A stretch of DNA of 64,000 nt, from positions 235,932 through 299,931 of the forward strand of contig NZ_PKMC01000001.1 of NCBI RefSeq assembly GCF_002849225.1. The letters run 5' to 3'. The translations under genes and the position numbers were made by a program. A model generated the notes under the pieces. That model saw only the letters and a program-made list of their open reading frames with translations. It did not search any database and was not told the DNA's origin. Origin of the DNA: Actinomyces sp. UMB0138 (GTDB taxonomy: Bacteria > Bacillota > Negativicutes > Veillonellales > Veillonellaceae). Below, piece by piece: positions 1 to 8,965 of the stretch (positions are counted from its first letter, which is position 1; each line of letters begins with the position of its first letter).

Positions 1-1
1 T

Positions 2-913
2 ACCGCCTTGGATAAGGTTGCGGACTTCGGCATCGATCCTGCGAATGCGTTTGGCTTCTGGAATTGGGTTGGAGGACGTTATTCGGTCGATTCTGCGGTG
101 GGAACTTCTTTGGCAATCGCGATTGGCCCTGATGGGTTTGCTGATCTCTTGGAAGGCTTCCACGCGATGGATGAGCACTTTGCCACTGCTCCGGCTGGCA
201 AGAATGTTCCGCTACTAATGGGGTTGTTGAACGTTTGGTACCGGAATTTCTTGGGTGCTTCGACGCACGCTGTTCTGCCGTATTCGCAGTATTTGCACCG
301 TTTCCCTGCATATTTGCAGCAGTTGACTATGGAATCGAATGGGAAGAGTGTTCGTCGTGATGGTTCGGCGGTAACCACTCTGACTGGTGAAGTTTTCTGG
401 GGGGAGCCTGGAACGAATGGCCAGCATGCGTTTTACCAGTTGATTCATCAGGGGACTGAGCTTATTCCTGCTGATTTTATTGCCTTTGCTAACCCGACTT
501 GGCCGCTCAAAGCGGCAGATGGTACTGATCAGCATGAGTTGTTCTTGTCGAACTTTTTTGCGCAGACCAAAGCGTTAGCTTTTGGCAAGACGGCCGATGA
601 GGTTAGGGCCGAGGGTACACCCGAGGACATTGTCCCAGCCAGGGTTTTTGAGGGGAATCGTCCCACTACTTCGATTATGGCCCCCGAACTGACTCCTCGC
701 GTTTTGGGGGAGTTAATCGCTCTGTACGAGCACATTACTTTCGTCGAGGGCGTCGTGTGGGGAATTAACTCGTTCGATCAGTGGGGCGTCGAATTAGGCA
801 AGGTGCTGGCAAAGCAGATTATGCCTGCGGTAGCCGGTGACGAGGCAGCCTTATCGGAACAGGATGCTTCTACTAAGTCTTTGGTGCAGTATTACTTGGA
901 TCAGAGGCGGTAG
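2..913 (+). CDS. pgi: Glucose-6-phosphate isomerase, C-terminal part (5' end outside window)
   Basis: This is the last 303 residues of glucose-6-phosphate isomerase, which interconverts glucose-6-phosphate and fructose-6-phosphate in the cytoplasm. The frame is open from base 2, so the start lies before the window. Family motifs are plain: [21 protein letters not shown], the signature [19 protein letters not shown] with its catalytic His region, and [13 protein letters not shown] near the C-terminus. The family is usually about 550 residues, so a little under half is missing. The gene converges on the PPK2-mutarotase fusion, whose C-terminal domain acts on the same metabolite, with two copies of the 14-bp repeat between them. 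The identification is firm. Confidence 0.96.
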   Translation, partial: TALDKVADFGIDPANAFGFWNWVGGRYSVDSAVGTSLAIAIGPDGFADLLEGFHAMDEHFATAPAGKNVPLLMGLLNVWYRNFLGASTHAVLPYSQYLHRFPAYLQQLTMESNGKSVRRDGSAVTTLTGEVFWGEPGTNGQHAFYQLIHQGTELIPADFIAFANPTWPLKAADGTDQHELFLSNFFAQTKALAFGKTADEVRAEGTPEDIVPARVFEGNRPTTSIMAPELTPRVLGELIALYEHITFVEGVVWGINSFDQWGVELGKVLAKQIMPAVAGDEAALSEQDASTKSLVQYYLDQRR

Positions 914-968
914 CTTCAATTCTTAGTACCTGAAACGAGGGCGGGGCAGGGGCTCTCGCCCTCGTTTC

Positions 969-1004
969 AGTGAACGTACACTCCAGAAATAGTGAACGTA
1001 CACT
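969..1004. repeat. Two direct copies of the 14-bp quasi-palindrome (pgi/PPK2 gap)
   Basis: AGTGAACGTACACT occurs at 969-982 and again at 991-1004 in the same orientation, 22 bases start to start. The motif reads AGTGNACGTNCACT on both strands except at two positions. This gap lies between two convergent 3' ends, so these copies are not in an obvious promoter. No function is known to me. Confidence 0.85.
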
Positions 1005-1071
1005 CAAAATTCGTGAAAATATTGGGCTCGGCGCTCCTACTACGCCGAGCCCATACGCCTCTTCTAGACGG

Positions 1072-2904
1072 CTAGTCGATAGCTACTTCGTACTTCATAG
1101 TGTGCGATTTGCCTGGCTTCAGTCGGAGCGCATCATCAAGCGCGTTTGCTGCCTCCACACAAACAAAGTTCCTCCACTCGGAACCCTTAATGTCAGCAAA
1201 CTCCTTTGCGCGTTTGCCGCCAGGATTCCAGATAACTATGTTCGAAGCACCATCAGTGCGAATTTGCAGTTGCGACGTGCCGTCTTTCACCGTCACCGGG
1301 CCGGAACCAAGGTAGATGCGATCCATTTCGCCCCCGAATCGAATCTCGGACTTGCTGGACCTAGTGCCTTCCTTCCCGGGAACCTTATCTACATATTTCA
1401 CTTTCTGTAGGCCGTCGATACGAATCTTCTCAATATCGGACACCTTCAGGTATGTGTGCAGAGCATTCTCGAAATCCACCGCTTTCTTACCTTCATTGGT
1501 AACAGTCAGCTGTAGCCGCAACTTGTTTCCAAACGACACCTCATAGGTGGCAGAAAGGTCGGCCCAAAGGCCATTTTCGGTTGCCAACGCTCCCTTGGGA
1601 AGCGCCCACTTGGCAATCACCCTTCCTCCGTCTTGGTGCTGGCCCACAAACTGCCAGCTTTGGGATCGTGCAAGACCATGTTTAGGCGTCTGTTTGCCAT
1701 CGACGCCATTACCGAACCAGGGCAGACAGATAGGCACGCCGCCGCGGGTAGGATCGCCGTGTTTAGGCGCCTTACTGGATAGCCAGAGCCGTTCAGTACC
1801 GTCCGGCTTCCAAGAAGTAACTTGTGCGCCGAAGTCGTAGGCGGCGCCGTGGGCATTCTTCCCATCAAATTTCCGCGTCACCGTCGCGGCGTCGGCATCG
1901 GGGTTTAGCTCAGCGACTTTCGCTTTGAAGTCGGCCTCTTCCCGCGACCTCTTCGGCTCTTTCTCTGCCTTTTCGTTCTCGTAGTCCTCGAGCTGCTCGG
2001 AGTCCATCGTCGCAAGAATCCTTGCTCGTTCGGCCTCGACATCGTAGGTGGGTTTGGGCCATTGCGGATTCATGTCGGCTAGAGTGCGCGAAATAATTTC
2101 GGTTATTGCATGCCGCGCATACCACTTGTGGTCTGCGGGGATGATGTACCAGGGCGCGTTGTCAGTGTCCGAGTTCTGCAGTATTTCCTCGTAGGCTGAC
2201 TGGTATTCAAACCAATCGGCCCTGGTGTCAATGTCGCTAGGCGAGTATTTCCACTGTTTGTCGGGGCGGTCAACTCGTTCAAGAAGGCGTTCGGCCTGCT
2301 CTTTGTAGCTCACTAAGAGGGCGAACTTTACGACCGTAATGTTCTTCTCGCCTAGGGCTTTTTCCCACCTATTTATCTTGTCTAGGCGCTTTTCTAGGTT
2401 GCCTCCCTTGAGCTTGTTTTGCACGTAGGGGACCAGCACGTCCTCGTAGTGGGAGCGGTCAAAGAAGCCGATGTAACCCGGCTTTGGAAGTGCCTTTTCG
2501 ATGCGCCAGAGAAAGTCATGTTTGGCTTCGGTTGGGGTAGGTTTCTTGAATGCTGTCATGGACACGCCTTGCGGGTCGACCATAGCCAGGACGTGGCGGG
2601 CGACCCCACCTTTTCCGGCGGTGTCCAGGCCCTGTACGACTACTAGCAGGCTCTGGTCTGATTCGCCCGCATTGGCCTGCGCCCAGAGTCGTTCCTGCAG
2701 CTCAGCCATGATTTCTCCGCGTTTGGCTGTTTGTTCTATTGCTGCTTCTTTGCCGAGGTCCCACCCGGGAGTTGAATCGCGTTCGAAACGGGCTATGGGT
2801 ACGTTTGCCCGGGCTCGTAGTAACTTTCTGGGGTCGTCAGTCCATCCATCTAGTGCATTACCCTTGCCACCTTTGGCAGAGGGCGAAGTGTCGGTTTTAG
2901 TCAT
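1072..2904 (-). CDS. Polyphosphate kinase 2 fused to D-hexose-6-phosphate mutarotase
   Basis: One 610-residue open frame carries two enzymes. Residues about 35-285 are a PPK2-type polyphosphate:nucleotide phosphotransferase. It has Walker A GLDTAGKGG (92-100), FDRSHYEDVL (148-157) and the lid segment RVDRPDKQWKYS (210-221), all typical of single-domain PPK2. A charged linker rich in Glu, Lys and Arg (about 286-345) follows. Residues about 346-610 are an aldose-1-epimerase fold of the YeaD/YMR099c type, with RGGVPICLPWFG (387-398), KHGLAR containing the catalytic His409, ALHTYL with a second His, and VCVEAAN with the likely catalytic Glu. PPK2 moves phosphate between polyphosphate and nucleotides; the mutarotase interconverts glucose-6-phosphate anomers. 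The ATG at 2904 has AAAGGTGG upstream. The neighbours are pgi (convergent) and mdh (divergent). Both active sites look intact; the coupling of the two activities is inference. Confidence 0.92.
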   Translation of the reverse strand: MTKTDTSPSAKGGKGNALDGWTDDPRKLLRARANVPIARFERDSTPGWDLGKEAAIEQTAKRGEIMAELQERLWAQANAGESDQSLLVVVQGLDTAGKGGVARHVLAMVDPQGVSMTAFKKPTPTEAKHDFLWRIEKALPKPGYIGFFDRSHYEDVLVPYVQNKLKGGNLEKRLDKINRWEKALGEKNITVVKFALLVSYKEQAERLLERVDRPDKQWKYSPSDIDTRADWFEYQSAYEEILQNSDTDNAPWYIIPADHKWYARHAITEIISRTLADMNPQWPKPTYDVEAERARILATMDSEQLEDYENEKAEKEPKRSREEADFKAKVAELNPDADAATVTRKFDGKNAHGAAYDFGAQVTSWKPDGTERLWLSSKAPKHGDPTRGGVPICLPWFGNGVDGKQTPKHGLARSQSWQFVGQHQDGGRVIAKWALPKGALATENGLWADLSATYEVSFGNKLRLQLTVTNEGKKAVDFENALHTYLKVSDIEKIRIDGLQKVKYVDKVPGKEGTRSSKSEIRFGGEMDRIYLGSGPVTVKDGTSQLQIRTDGASNIVIWNPGGKRAKEFADIKGSEWRNFVCVEAANALDDALRLKPGKSHTMKYEVAID

Positions 2905-2991
2905 GGTTCCACCTTTCTGGTGATCCCACTCTACTTGGTGGCATACAGGGGCGCATCACTGGTGTATGTGGTGCGAGAGAGTCTGTTTTTA

Positions 2992-3005
2992 AGTGTACGT
3001 TCACT
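2992..3005. repeat. 14-bp quasi-palindrome copy
   Basis: AGTGTACGTTCACT, about 90 bases upstream of the PPK2 fusion start and 220 bases upstream of mdh. This position would suit a shared operator, but the element also occurs at 3' ends. Confidence 0.85.
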
Positions 3006-3076
3006 ATCTGTCGGTTGGGGCGCAGATGCGTTGCGGGCGGGGGGAGGGAGAGAGAAGGAGGGGGTAGCGAGTGCGG

Positions 3077-3090
3077 AGTGTACGTTCACT
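3077..3090. repeat. 14-bp quasi-palindrome copy
   Basis: AGTGTACGTTCACT in the same orientation as the copy at 2992, 85 bases away. It lies about 137 bases before the mdh start codon, next to the G-rich tract. Confidence 0.85.
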
Positions 3091-3223
3091 ATTTCGGGAC
3101 AGAAAGTGAGCCAATTGGCAATTGTGGGACTTATGCCGAAGAAAAAAGATAGTGACGGATCTATCCTTTAACTACGGCGTAACGCCAGGGCGGATGCATC
3201 GCCCGATCCACGAAGGAGTTTGA

Positions 3224-4219
<996 letters not shown>

Positions 4220-4234
4220 TCTGCTTTCTTAGTG

Positions 4235-4273
4235 ACCCCGGCAGAGTAGCATCCGCCGGGGTTATTTTTATTT
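4235..4273 (+). terminator. Rho-independent terminator of mdh
   Basis: The perfect 8-bp stem ACCCCGGC (4235-4242) / GCCGGGGT (4255-4262) is followed by a T-rich tail, 16 bases after the mdh stop. Confidence 0.85.
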
Positions 4274-4565
4274 CCAACGGAGTGTACGTTCACTATTTGC
4301 GCGGAGTGTACGTTCACTACAGACGCCGGGAATGCCGGCGGCGGTACCCCTTCCAATAAGTAGGGGACTGTGAAGAGGGGCAGGTGTTTCTGCTGGTAGA
4401 ACAGGGATTGATTGGAATCGCGCCCTCGCACGTGACATCCGGCACTGTGCTAATTCGGCGATATGCCCGAGTGGCACCATTCCTTTGGGATAAAATAGGC
4501 CCGCAAAGGGCAACTAGGAAAACGATGGCGTTTCCTCCCAGAAGCATGTGTGCAAAGGAGCATGA
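4274..4565. other. Intergenic region upstream of the sugar ABC operon
   Basis: This stretch between the mdh terminator and the binding-protein gene carries two direct copies of the 14-bp repeat. Its only promoter-like element is a -10 candidate TAAAAT at 4491-4496 without a clear -35. No gene was found. AAAGGAG at 4555-4561 is the ribosome binding site of the next gene. Confidence 0.5.
4281..4318. repeat. Two direct copies of the 14-bp quasi-palindrome (mdh/ABC gap)
   Basis: AGTGTACGTTCACT at 4281-4294 and 4305-4318, 24 bases start to start. They lie just after the mdh terminator and about 250 bases before the ABC operon. Confidence 0.85.
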
Positions 4566-5867
4566 ATGCGTAGATTAGTAGCGTTAGCCGGTGTGGCTGC
4601 ACTTTCCCTAACCTTGTCTGCCTGTGGTGGCAGCGGTGGGGACGCGAAGTCGTCCGGCGGCAACAATAGTGACGCATCCCAGGTTGATGTTGTCAGTTGG
4701 TGGTCGGCTGGATCCGAAAAGGAAGGCCTAGCTGCTCTGCAGAAGGTTCTAGAGAAGCAACACCCTGAGACGAGTTTCCAAAATCAGGCAGTCTCTGGTG
4801 GCGGCGGCGATCAGGCAAAGCAGAAATTGCAGGCGGACCTTGCGGCAAAGAATCCGCCAGATTCATACCAGGCGCACGCGGGTGCTGAGCTCAGCGAGGA
4901 CATTAAAGCTGGTTACCTAGAGGATTTGTCTGGCACCTACGACAAGCTAAAGCTTCGGGAGGCTTTCCCGAAGGACCTCATTGATCGTCTGTCGGTTGAT
5001 GGCAAGATCTATTCCATCCCTTCAAATATTCACCGGGCGAATGTGACTTGGGTTTCTAAGGCCGCCTTGGATAAGGCTGGCATCGATCCGTCAAAGGCCC
5101 CGGCAGATATTGATGCGTGGATAGCCGACATGGAGAAGCTCCAGAAGGCCGGCGTGAAGTATCCGATGGCAGTAGGCAATTCGACCTGGCAGCTTCACCT
5201 GCTGGAAACCATCATGATCGCGGATCTGGGGGCTGACGGCTACCAGAATCTGATGGATGGCAAGGGAGACTGGCGGTCCGCCGAGGTTGCGAAGGCTTTC
5301 GAACATTACGCGAAGATTATGAAGTTCGCTGACCCATCGTTGCTCAACGAGGACTGGGAGCCGGCAATGAAGGGCGTAATCAACAATGATGGCACCCAGG
5401 CCTACACGGTTATGGGCGACTGGACTCCGCCTGCGTTCGAAGCGGCTGGAAAGAAGTTGAACCAGGACTACTTTGCTTGGCCGGTGCCGGGTACCCAGGG
5501 CGTCTTCGATTTCCTAGCCGATTCTTTCACTAAGCCGGTGGGCGCTAAGCATGCGGGCGGTACAGACGCGTGGTTGGATACGATTTCTTCAAAGGAAGGC
5601 CAGATCGCTTTCAACTCCGTAAAGGGCTCGATCCCGGCTCGTTCTGATTTGACCGAGGACGAGAAGGACAAGTTCAGCGAGTACCAGAAGACGGCGATGA
5701 AGTCGTTTAGCGAGGACAAGATTGTCTCTTCTGTTGCGCACGGCGCTGCATTGCCGCTGAAGGTAACTGAATCTATGAAGAAGGAAGCTTTGGGCAAGTT
5801 CACTGCTGGGAACTTTGATGCCAAGCAGCTTCAGGAGCAGTTCGCAAAGTCAGCAGAAACTAAGTAA
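4566..5867 (+). CDS. Sugar ABC transporter substrate-binding lipoprotein (glucose/mannose type)
   Basis: A 433-residue extracytoplasmic solute-binding protein. The N-terminus is a lipoprotein signal with lipobox LSAC (Cys about residue 20), followed by a Gly/Ser/Asp linker. The mature start VVSWWSAGSE, then GGGGDQAKQKLQADLAAKNP and QAHAGAEL, resemble the glucose/mannose-binding GtsA group rather than maltose binders; this substrate call is inference. AAAGGAG precedes the ATG. Two permease genes follow after a strong hairpin. No ATPase gene is present, which is normal for actinobacterial sugar importers that share an MsiK-type ATPase encoded elsewhere. Confidence 0.88.
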   Translation: MRRLVALAGVAALSLTLSACGGSGGDAKSSGGNNSDASQVDVVSWWSAGSEKEGLAALQKVLEKQHPETSFQNQAVSGGGGDQAKQKLQADLAAKNPPDSYQAHAGAELSEDIKAGYLEDLSGTYDKLKLREAFPKDLIDRLSVDGKIYSIPSNIHRANVTWVSKAALDKAGIDPSKAPADIDAWIADMEKLQKAGVKYPMAVGNSTWQLHLLETIMIADLGADGYQNLMDGKGDWRSAEVAKAFEHYAKIMKFADPSLLNEDWEPAMKGVINNDGTQAYTVMGDWTPPAFEAAGKKLNQDYFAWPVPGTQGVFDFLADSFTKPVGAKHAGGTDAWLDTISSKEGQIAFNSVKGSIPARSDLTEDEKDKFSEYQKTAMKSFSEDKIVSSVAHGAALPLKVTESMKKEALGKFTAGNFDAKQLQEQFAKSAETK

Positions 5868-5878
5868 TTTGCTGTCTC

Positions 5879-5903
5879 GGGTGGGGGCGGCAAGCCCCCA
5901 CCC
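5879..5903 (+). terminator. Intra-operon hairpin between binding protein and permeases
   Basis: The perfect 10-bp stem GGGTGGGGGC (5879-5888) / GCCCCCACCC (5894-5903) has a five-base loop and is followed by CAATTATTT, without a clean T run. In such operons a hairpin here usually stabilises or partly terminates the message, giving excess binding protein over permease. Confidence 0.6.
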
Positions 5904-5924
5904 CAATTATTTCGAGGAATAGCC

Positions 5925-6869
5925 GTGTCATCTTCACAAGTGAAATTGCGTAAGCGGAAACGTTCTGTTGGAGGAATAAAGCAGTGGGGGCCGGCCCTGC
6001 TACTTATCAGCCCTTCGTTGGTGTTGGTTGGTTTCTTTGTTTACGGCCTTATTGGAACGAACATCTATACGTCCATGTTGGACAATCACACTGCCGGCCA
6101 GCTCAATGGGGCGGAACCTGTGCATTTTGTCGGGCTGGATAATTTTATTGCTCTATTCAAGAACCAGGATTTTTTGTGGTCATTTAGGAACCTGATAATT
6201 TTCACGGTAGTTTTCTTACTGGGCACGCTTATCTTGGGTTTCCTGTGGGCATGGCTGTTGGAGCGCCCTCTAAAGGGCGATGGCATTTTCCGATCTGTCT
6301 ACATGTTCCCTATGGCCGTGTCGTTCATTGCTTCTGGCGTTGTGTGGCGGTGGCTGCTTAATTCGGGGCAGGGGGCTGATGCCTCTGGGCTGAATAGGCT
6401 ATTCCAGTCGCTCGGGCTTGGATTTTTGCAGAATAGTTGGATCGCATCCCAAAAGTGGGCGATTATAGCTATTGCGGTTCCCGCGATTTGGCAGTTGTCG
6501 GGCTACATTATGGCGCTATTTTTAGCTGGCTTTCGTGGCATCCCAGACGAGCTCAGGGAGGCAGCCCGGATTGATGGAGCCAACGAGTGGCAACTGTATA
6601 AGAACATTATTTTCCCTCAGCTGACACCGGTCGCGTTGTCTGCGGTGATCATTATTGGGCACATGTCCCTCAAGTCGTTTGACCTGATTATGGCGATTGC
6701 TGACAAGAATTGGTATCAGACTTTCGTGCCCGCGATTGACATGTATAACGCGATGACGGTGAATGATCATTCGCGAGCCGCGGCTATCGGTACGGTCCTT
6801 CTCCTGGTGGTAGCTGCGCTGGTCATACCGTATTTGATCCATGATGCGAAGGGGCAGAACAAACGATGA
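5925..6869 (+). CDS. Sugar ABC transporter permease (MalF-like)
   Basis: A 314-residue inner-membrane permease with a basic N-terminus (KLRKRKR) and about six hydrophobic segments. The EAA loop appears as ELREAARIDGANEWQLYKNI, the cytoplasmic contact for the ATPase. The start is GTG with GAGGAA before it. It overlaps the next permease by four bases (ATGA), so the two are translationally coupled. It forms the channel with its partner and takes sugar from the lipoprotein encoded upstream. Confidence 0.93.
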   Translation: MSSSQVKLRKRKRSVGGIKQWGPALLLISPSLVLVGFFVYGLIGTNIYTSMLDNHTAGQLNGAEPVHFVGLDNFIALFKNQDFLWSFRNLIIFTVVFLLGTLILGFLWAWLLERPLKGDGIFRSVYMFPMAVSFIASGVVWRWLLNSGQGADASGLNRLFQSLGLGFLQNSWIASQKWAIIAIAVPAIWQLSGYIMALFLAGFRGIPDELREAARIDGANEWQLYKNIIFPQLTPVALSAVIIIGHMSLKSFDLIMAIADKNWYQTFVPAIDMYNAMTVNDHSRAAAIGTVLLLVVAALVIPYLIHDAKGQNKR

Positions 6870-7759
6870 GTGCCAAATTAGAGGCTAAGAGGGTTGTCAG
6901 CCACACGCCGAGGGCGAAGCATACTTCGGTGTTCGCTTCAGCTTTGCGGTATTTTTTGCTGCTAATGATCCTCTGCATAGTGCTATTGCCCGTCTATGTC
7001 TTGTTCATTACTTCGTTTAAGAGCGGTGCCGAAGTTAATCCTTCTACTGCTTGGTCGCTGCCTTCAGAGTGGAAGTTCGACAATTGGATCCGGGCGTGGG
7101 ATGCGCTGAAGGGCGGTATCGTACGCTCTTTGATATTGGTGATTCCGTCTTCGATAATTTCTGCGATTTTAGGGTCAATGAACGGATTCGTGCTTAGCAG
7201 GTGGAAGTTTCCAGGCTCGAATATTGTTTTCACGCTAATTTTGTTTGGGATGTTCATCCCTTACCAAGCGGTGATGATCCCTCTGATGAAATTGGTAGTC
7301 AGTGCGGGGCAATCATTGGGGGTTACTCCATTTGGTATTCCGGCACTGATGCTGTTGCACATTGTTTACGGTATTCCGATTTGTACGCTCATATTCCGTA
7401 ATTACTACGAATCCGTTCCAGAGGAATTAGTCGAGGCCGCGCGCGTCGACGGGGCGGGGATGCTGCGTACTTACGGGTCTGTAGTACTACCGATTTCAAT
7501 CACCTCATTCGTTGTGGTGATTATTTGGCAGTTTACTCAGGCTTGGAATGACTTCCTGTTTGCGTTGTTCTTTGGTGGTTCCGCTCAGACGGGCCCTGTG
7601 ACGTTAGCGTTGAACGAATTGGCGCACGGCTCAATTATGGCTGACTATGGAGGTTCGATGGCAGGCGCTTTGATAGCTTCTGCGCCGACGCTGATCGTTT
7701 ATATTTTCTTGGGTAAGTATTTCGTTTCGGGAATGATGTCCGGATCGGTTAAGGGATAG
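6866..7759 (+). CDS. Sugar ABC transporter permease (MalG-like)
   Basis: A 297-residue partner permease with six predicted membrane segments and the EAA loop ELVEAARVDGAGMLRTYGSV. The C-terminus GKYFVSGMMSGSVKG is typical of this CUT1 family. The ATG overlaps the preceding stop. It is the last gene of the importer operon; purU follows 73 bases later with its own leaderless-type promoter. Confidence 0.93.
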   Translation: MSAKLEAKRVVSHTPRAKHTSVFASALRYFLLLMILCIVLLPVYVLFITSFKSGAEVNPSTAWSLPSEWKFDNWIRAWDALKGGIVRSLILVIPSSIISAILGSMNGFVLSRWKFPGSNIVFTLILFGMFIPYQAVMIPLMKLVVSAGQSLGVTPFGIPALMLLHIVYGIPICTLIFRNYYESVPEELVEAARVDGAGMLRTYGSVVLPISITSFVVVIIWQFTQAWNDFLFALFFGGSAQTGPVTLALNELAHGSIMADYGGSMAGALIASAPTLIVYIFLGKYFVSGMMSGSVKG

Positions 7760-7820
7760 GCAATAGCCCAAGTAGCTCGTGCCGCTAGCTCCTGTTTCCA
7801 ATATTTGGTGTGGAAAAAGG

Positions 7821-7826
7821 TAGGCT
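7821..7826 (+). promoter_or_regulatory. -10 box for leaderless purU mRNA
   Basis: TAGGCT (TANNNT) lies exactly six bases before the purU ATG, so transcription would begin at or next to the start codon. No close Shine-Dalgarno sequence is present. The same spacing is seen at seven other genes in the window. Confidence 0.6.
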
Positions 7827-7832
7827 AGCGGC

Positions 7833-8696
7833 ATGATGCTTGAATCTGTCGGAAGCGAAGATTTCGTACTTACTATTTCTTGCCAAGATCGTCCTGGCAT
7901 TGTGCATGAGGTTACTGGGGCCATTGCGCGCGCGGGTGGAAACGTAGTGCAGTCTCAGCAGTTTGGAGATCCGGATACCGGCTTATTTTTTATGCGGGTA
8001 GAAATCTGTTCTGATCAAGGCAAAGATGTATTGGAAGGCGAGGTTTCCAAGGTTGCCGGCGAGTTTTCTATGCAGTGGAACTTGTATCGTGCTGGGGAAC
8101 GCGTTCGGACGATATTGATGGTCTCCAAAGAAGGGCATTGTTTGGCAGATCTACTGTATCGGCAGGATTTTCAGGGGCTGCCTATTGAGGTCGTGGCTGT
8201 GGTGGGTAACCATCCTGATTTGGCCCCGATTGCGCAGTTCCACTCTGTTCTCTTCATTTGCAAGCCTGTCACTAAGATAAATAAGGCCCAGGTTGAGGCC
8301 GAATTGCTCGACTTGATTGAGTCTGAGAATGTGCAGCTGCTGGTCCTTGCCAGGTATATGCAGATACTAAGTGACGATATTTGTCGGAAGTTGGCTGGGG
8401 CAGTAATTAATATTCACCACTCGTTCTTGCCGTCGTTCAAGGGGGCTCGTCCGTATGCGCAGGCTCATCATAGGGGAGTAAAGCTGATTGGGGCTACGGC
8501 GCACTATGTGACGGCGGATTTGGACGAGGGGCCAATTATTGAGCAAGATGTGACGCGCGTGGATCATGCGGATTCGACCAAGGACATGGTGGCTTTGGGA
8601 CAAGATGTGGAGCGCAGGGTGCTGGCGCGTGCGGTGCAGTTCCATGCCGAGCATAGGGTGCTGCTCAATGGGGATAGAACGGTAGTCTTCTCCTAA
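7833..8696 (+). CDS. purU: Formyltetrahydrofolate deformylase
   Basis: A 287-residue enzyme that hydrolyses 10-formyl-THF to formate and THF, balancing one-carbon pools. An N-terminal ACT domain (about 11-85, SCQDRPGIVHEVTGAIARAG) is followed by a formyltransferase-type catalytic domain. The catalytic triad is visible as Asn193 and His195 in INIHHSFLPSF and Asp231 in TADLDEGPII. Two ATGs lie in tandem; the first fits the leaderless promoter spacing. It precedes the glyA-folD unit, with the same folate theme, but a hairpin with a T run and a new promoter separate them. Confidence 0.95.
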   Translation: MMLESVGSEDFVLTISCQDRPGIVHEVTGAIARAGGNVVQSQQFGDPDTGLFFMRVEICSDQGKDVLEGEVSKVAGEFSMQWNLYRAGERVRTILMVSKEGHCLADLLYRQDFQGLPIEVVAVVGNHPDLAPIAQFHSVLFICKPVTKINKAQVEAELLDLIESENVQLLVLARYMQILSDDICRKLAGAVINIHHSFLPSFKGARPYAQAHHRGVKLIGATAHYVTADLDEGPIIEQDVTRVDHADSTKDMVALGQDVERRVLARAVQFHAEHRVLLNGDRTVVFS

Positions 8697-8703
8697 CTTT
8701 TTA

Positions 8704-8757
8704 AGTGTACGTTCACTCCGCCCAGCCTTGCGTGGAGTGAACGTACACTACCTTTTT
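8704..8757 (+). terminator. Terminator of purU built from two inverted 14-bp repeats
   Basis: Two copies of the 14-bp motif face each other. AGTGTACGTTCACTCC (8704-8719) and GGAGTGAACGTACACT (8734-8749) form a perfect 16-bp stem with a 14-base loop. The stem is followed by ACC and TTTTT (8753-8757). It begins seven bases after the purU stop, so it probably ends the purU transcript. Confidence 0.65.
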
Positions 8758-8795
8758 GAGGGCGAGCCTGGCCTTGCGTGGAGTGAACGTACACT
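8725..8795. repeat. 25-bp direct repeat carrying the 14-bp motif
   Basis: An identical 25-base sequence, GCCTTGCGTGG followed by AGTGAACGTACACT, occurs at 8725-8749 and 8771-8795. With the inverted copy at 8704-8717, three copies of the motif lie between purU and glyA. Confidence 0.85.
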
Positions 8796-8837
8796 CCATT
8801 CCGGGGCGGCGGGGCGTGTGGCGCCGACGGGCCGACT

Positions 8838-8846
8838 TGATATACC
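8838..8846 (+). promoter_or_regulatory. Extended -10 promoter of glyA-folD
   Basis: TGATATACC matches an extended -10 (TGN plus TATACC at 8841-8846). It would start transcription near 8853, at the first base of the riboswitch. The -35 is not recognisable. Confidence 0.55.
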
Positions 8847-8852
8847 CTTTAC

Positions 8853-8928
8853 CTGTCGCAACTGGCGCCTAAGGTGGATACCACCGGGGAGCGGCATTGT
8901 AGAGGCCCACCAGTCGCTCGCCTGGGCT
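8853..8928 (+). ncRNA. ZTP riboswitch (pfl motif) upstream of glyA
   Basis: The leader fits the pfl/ZTP aptamer part by part. P1 is TGTCG (8854-8858) with CGGCA (8892-8896). The conserved AACTGGCG is at 8860-8867. P2 is GGTGG (8873-8877) with CCACC (8881-8885), followed by GGGGAG (8886-8891). P3 is GCCCA (8905-8909) with TGGGC (8923-8927). Its loop CGCC (8919-8922) can pair with GGCG (8864-8867) as the known pseudoknot. This class senses ZMP/ZTP, a signal of 10-formyl-THF shortage, and commonly controls glyA and folate genes. No T-run terminator follows before glyA, so control is probably at translation initiation. Confidence 0.9.
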
Positions 8929-8965
8929 GGAGCCGGAAACATTCATACCGCCACTGGAGGAAAAA

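Noticed and set aside
970..1410. 146-codon + strand frame opposite the 3' end of the PPK2 fusion
   Set aside because: It is fully antisense to well-conserved mutarotase coding sequence, has no ribosome binding site and no recognisable domain.
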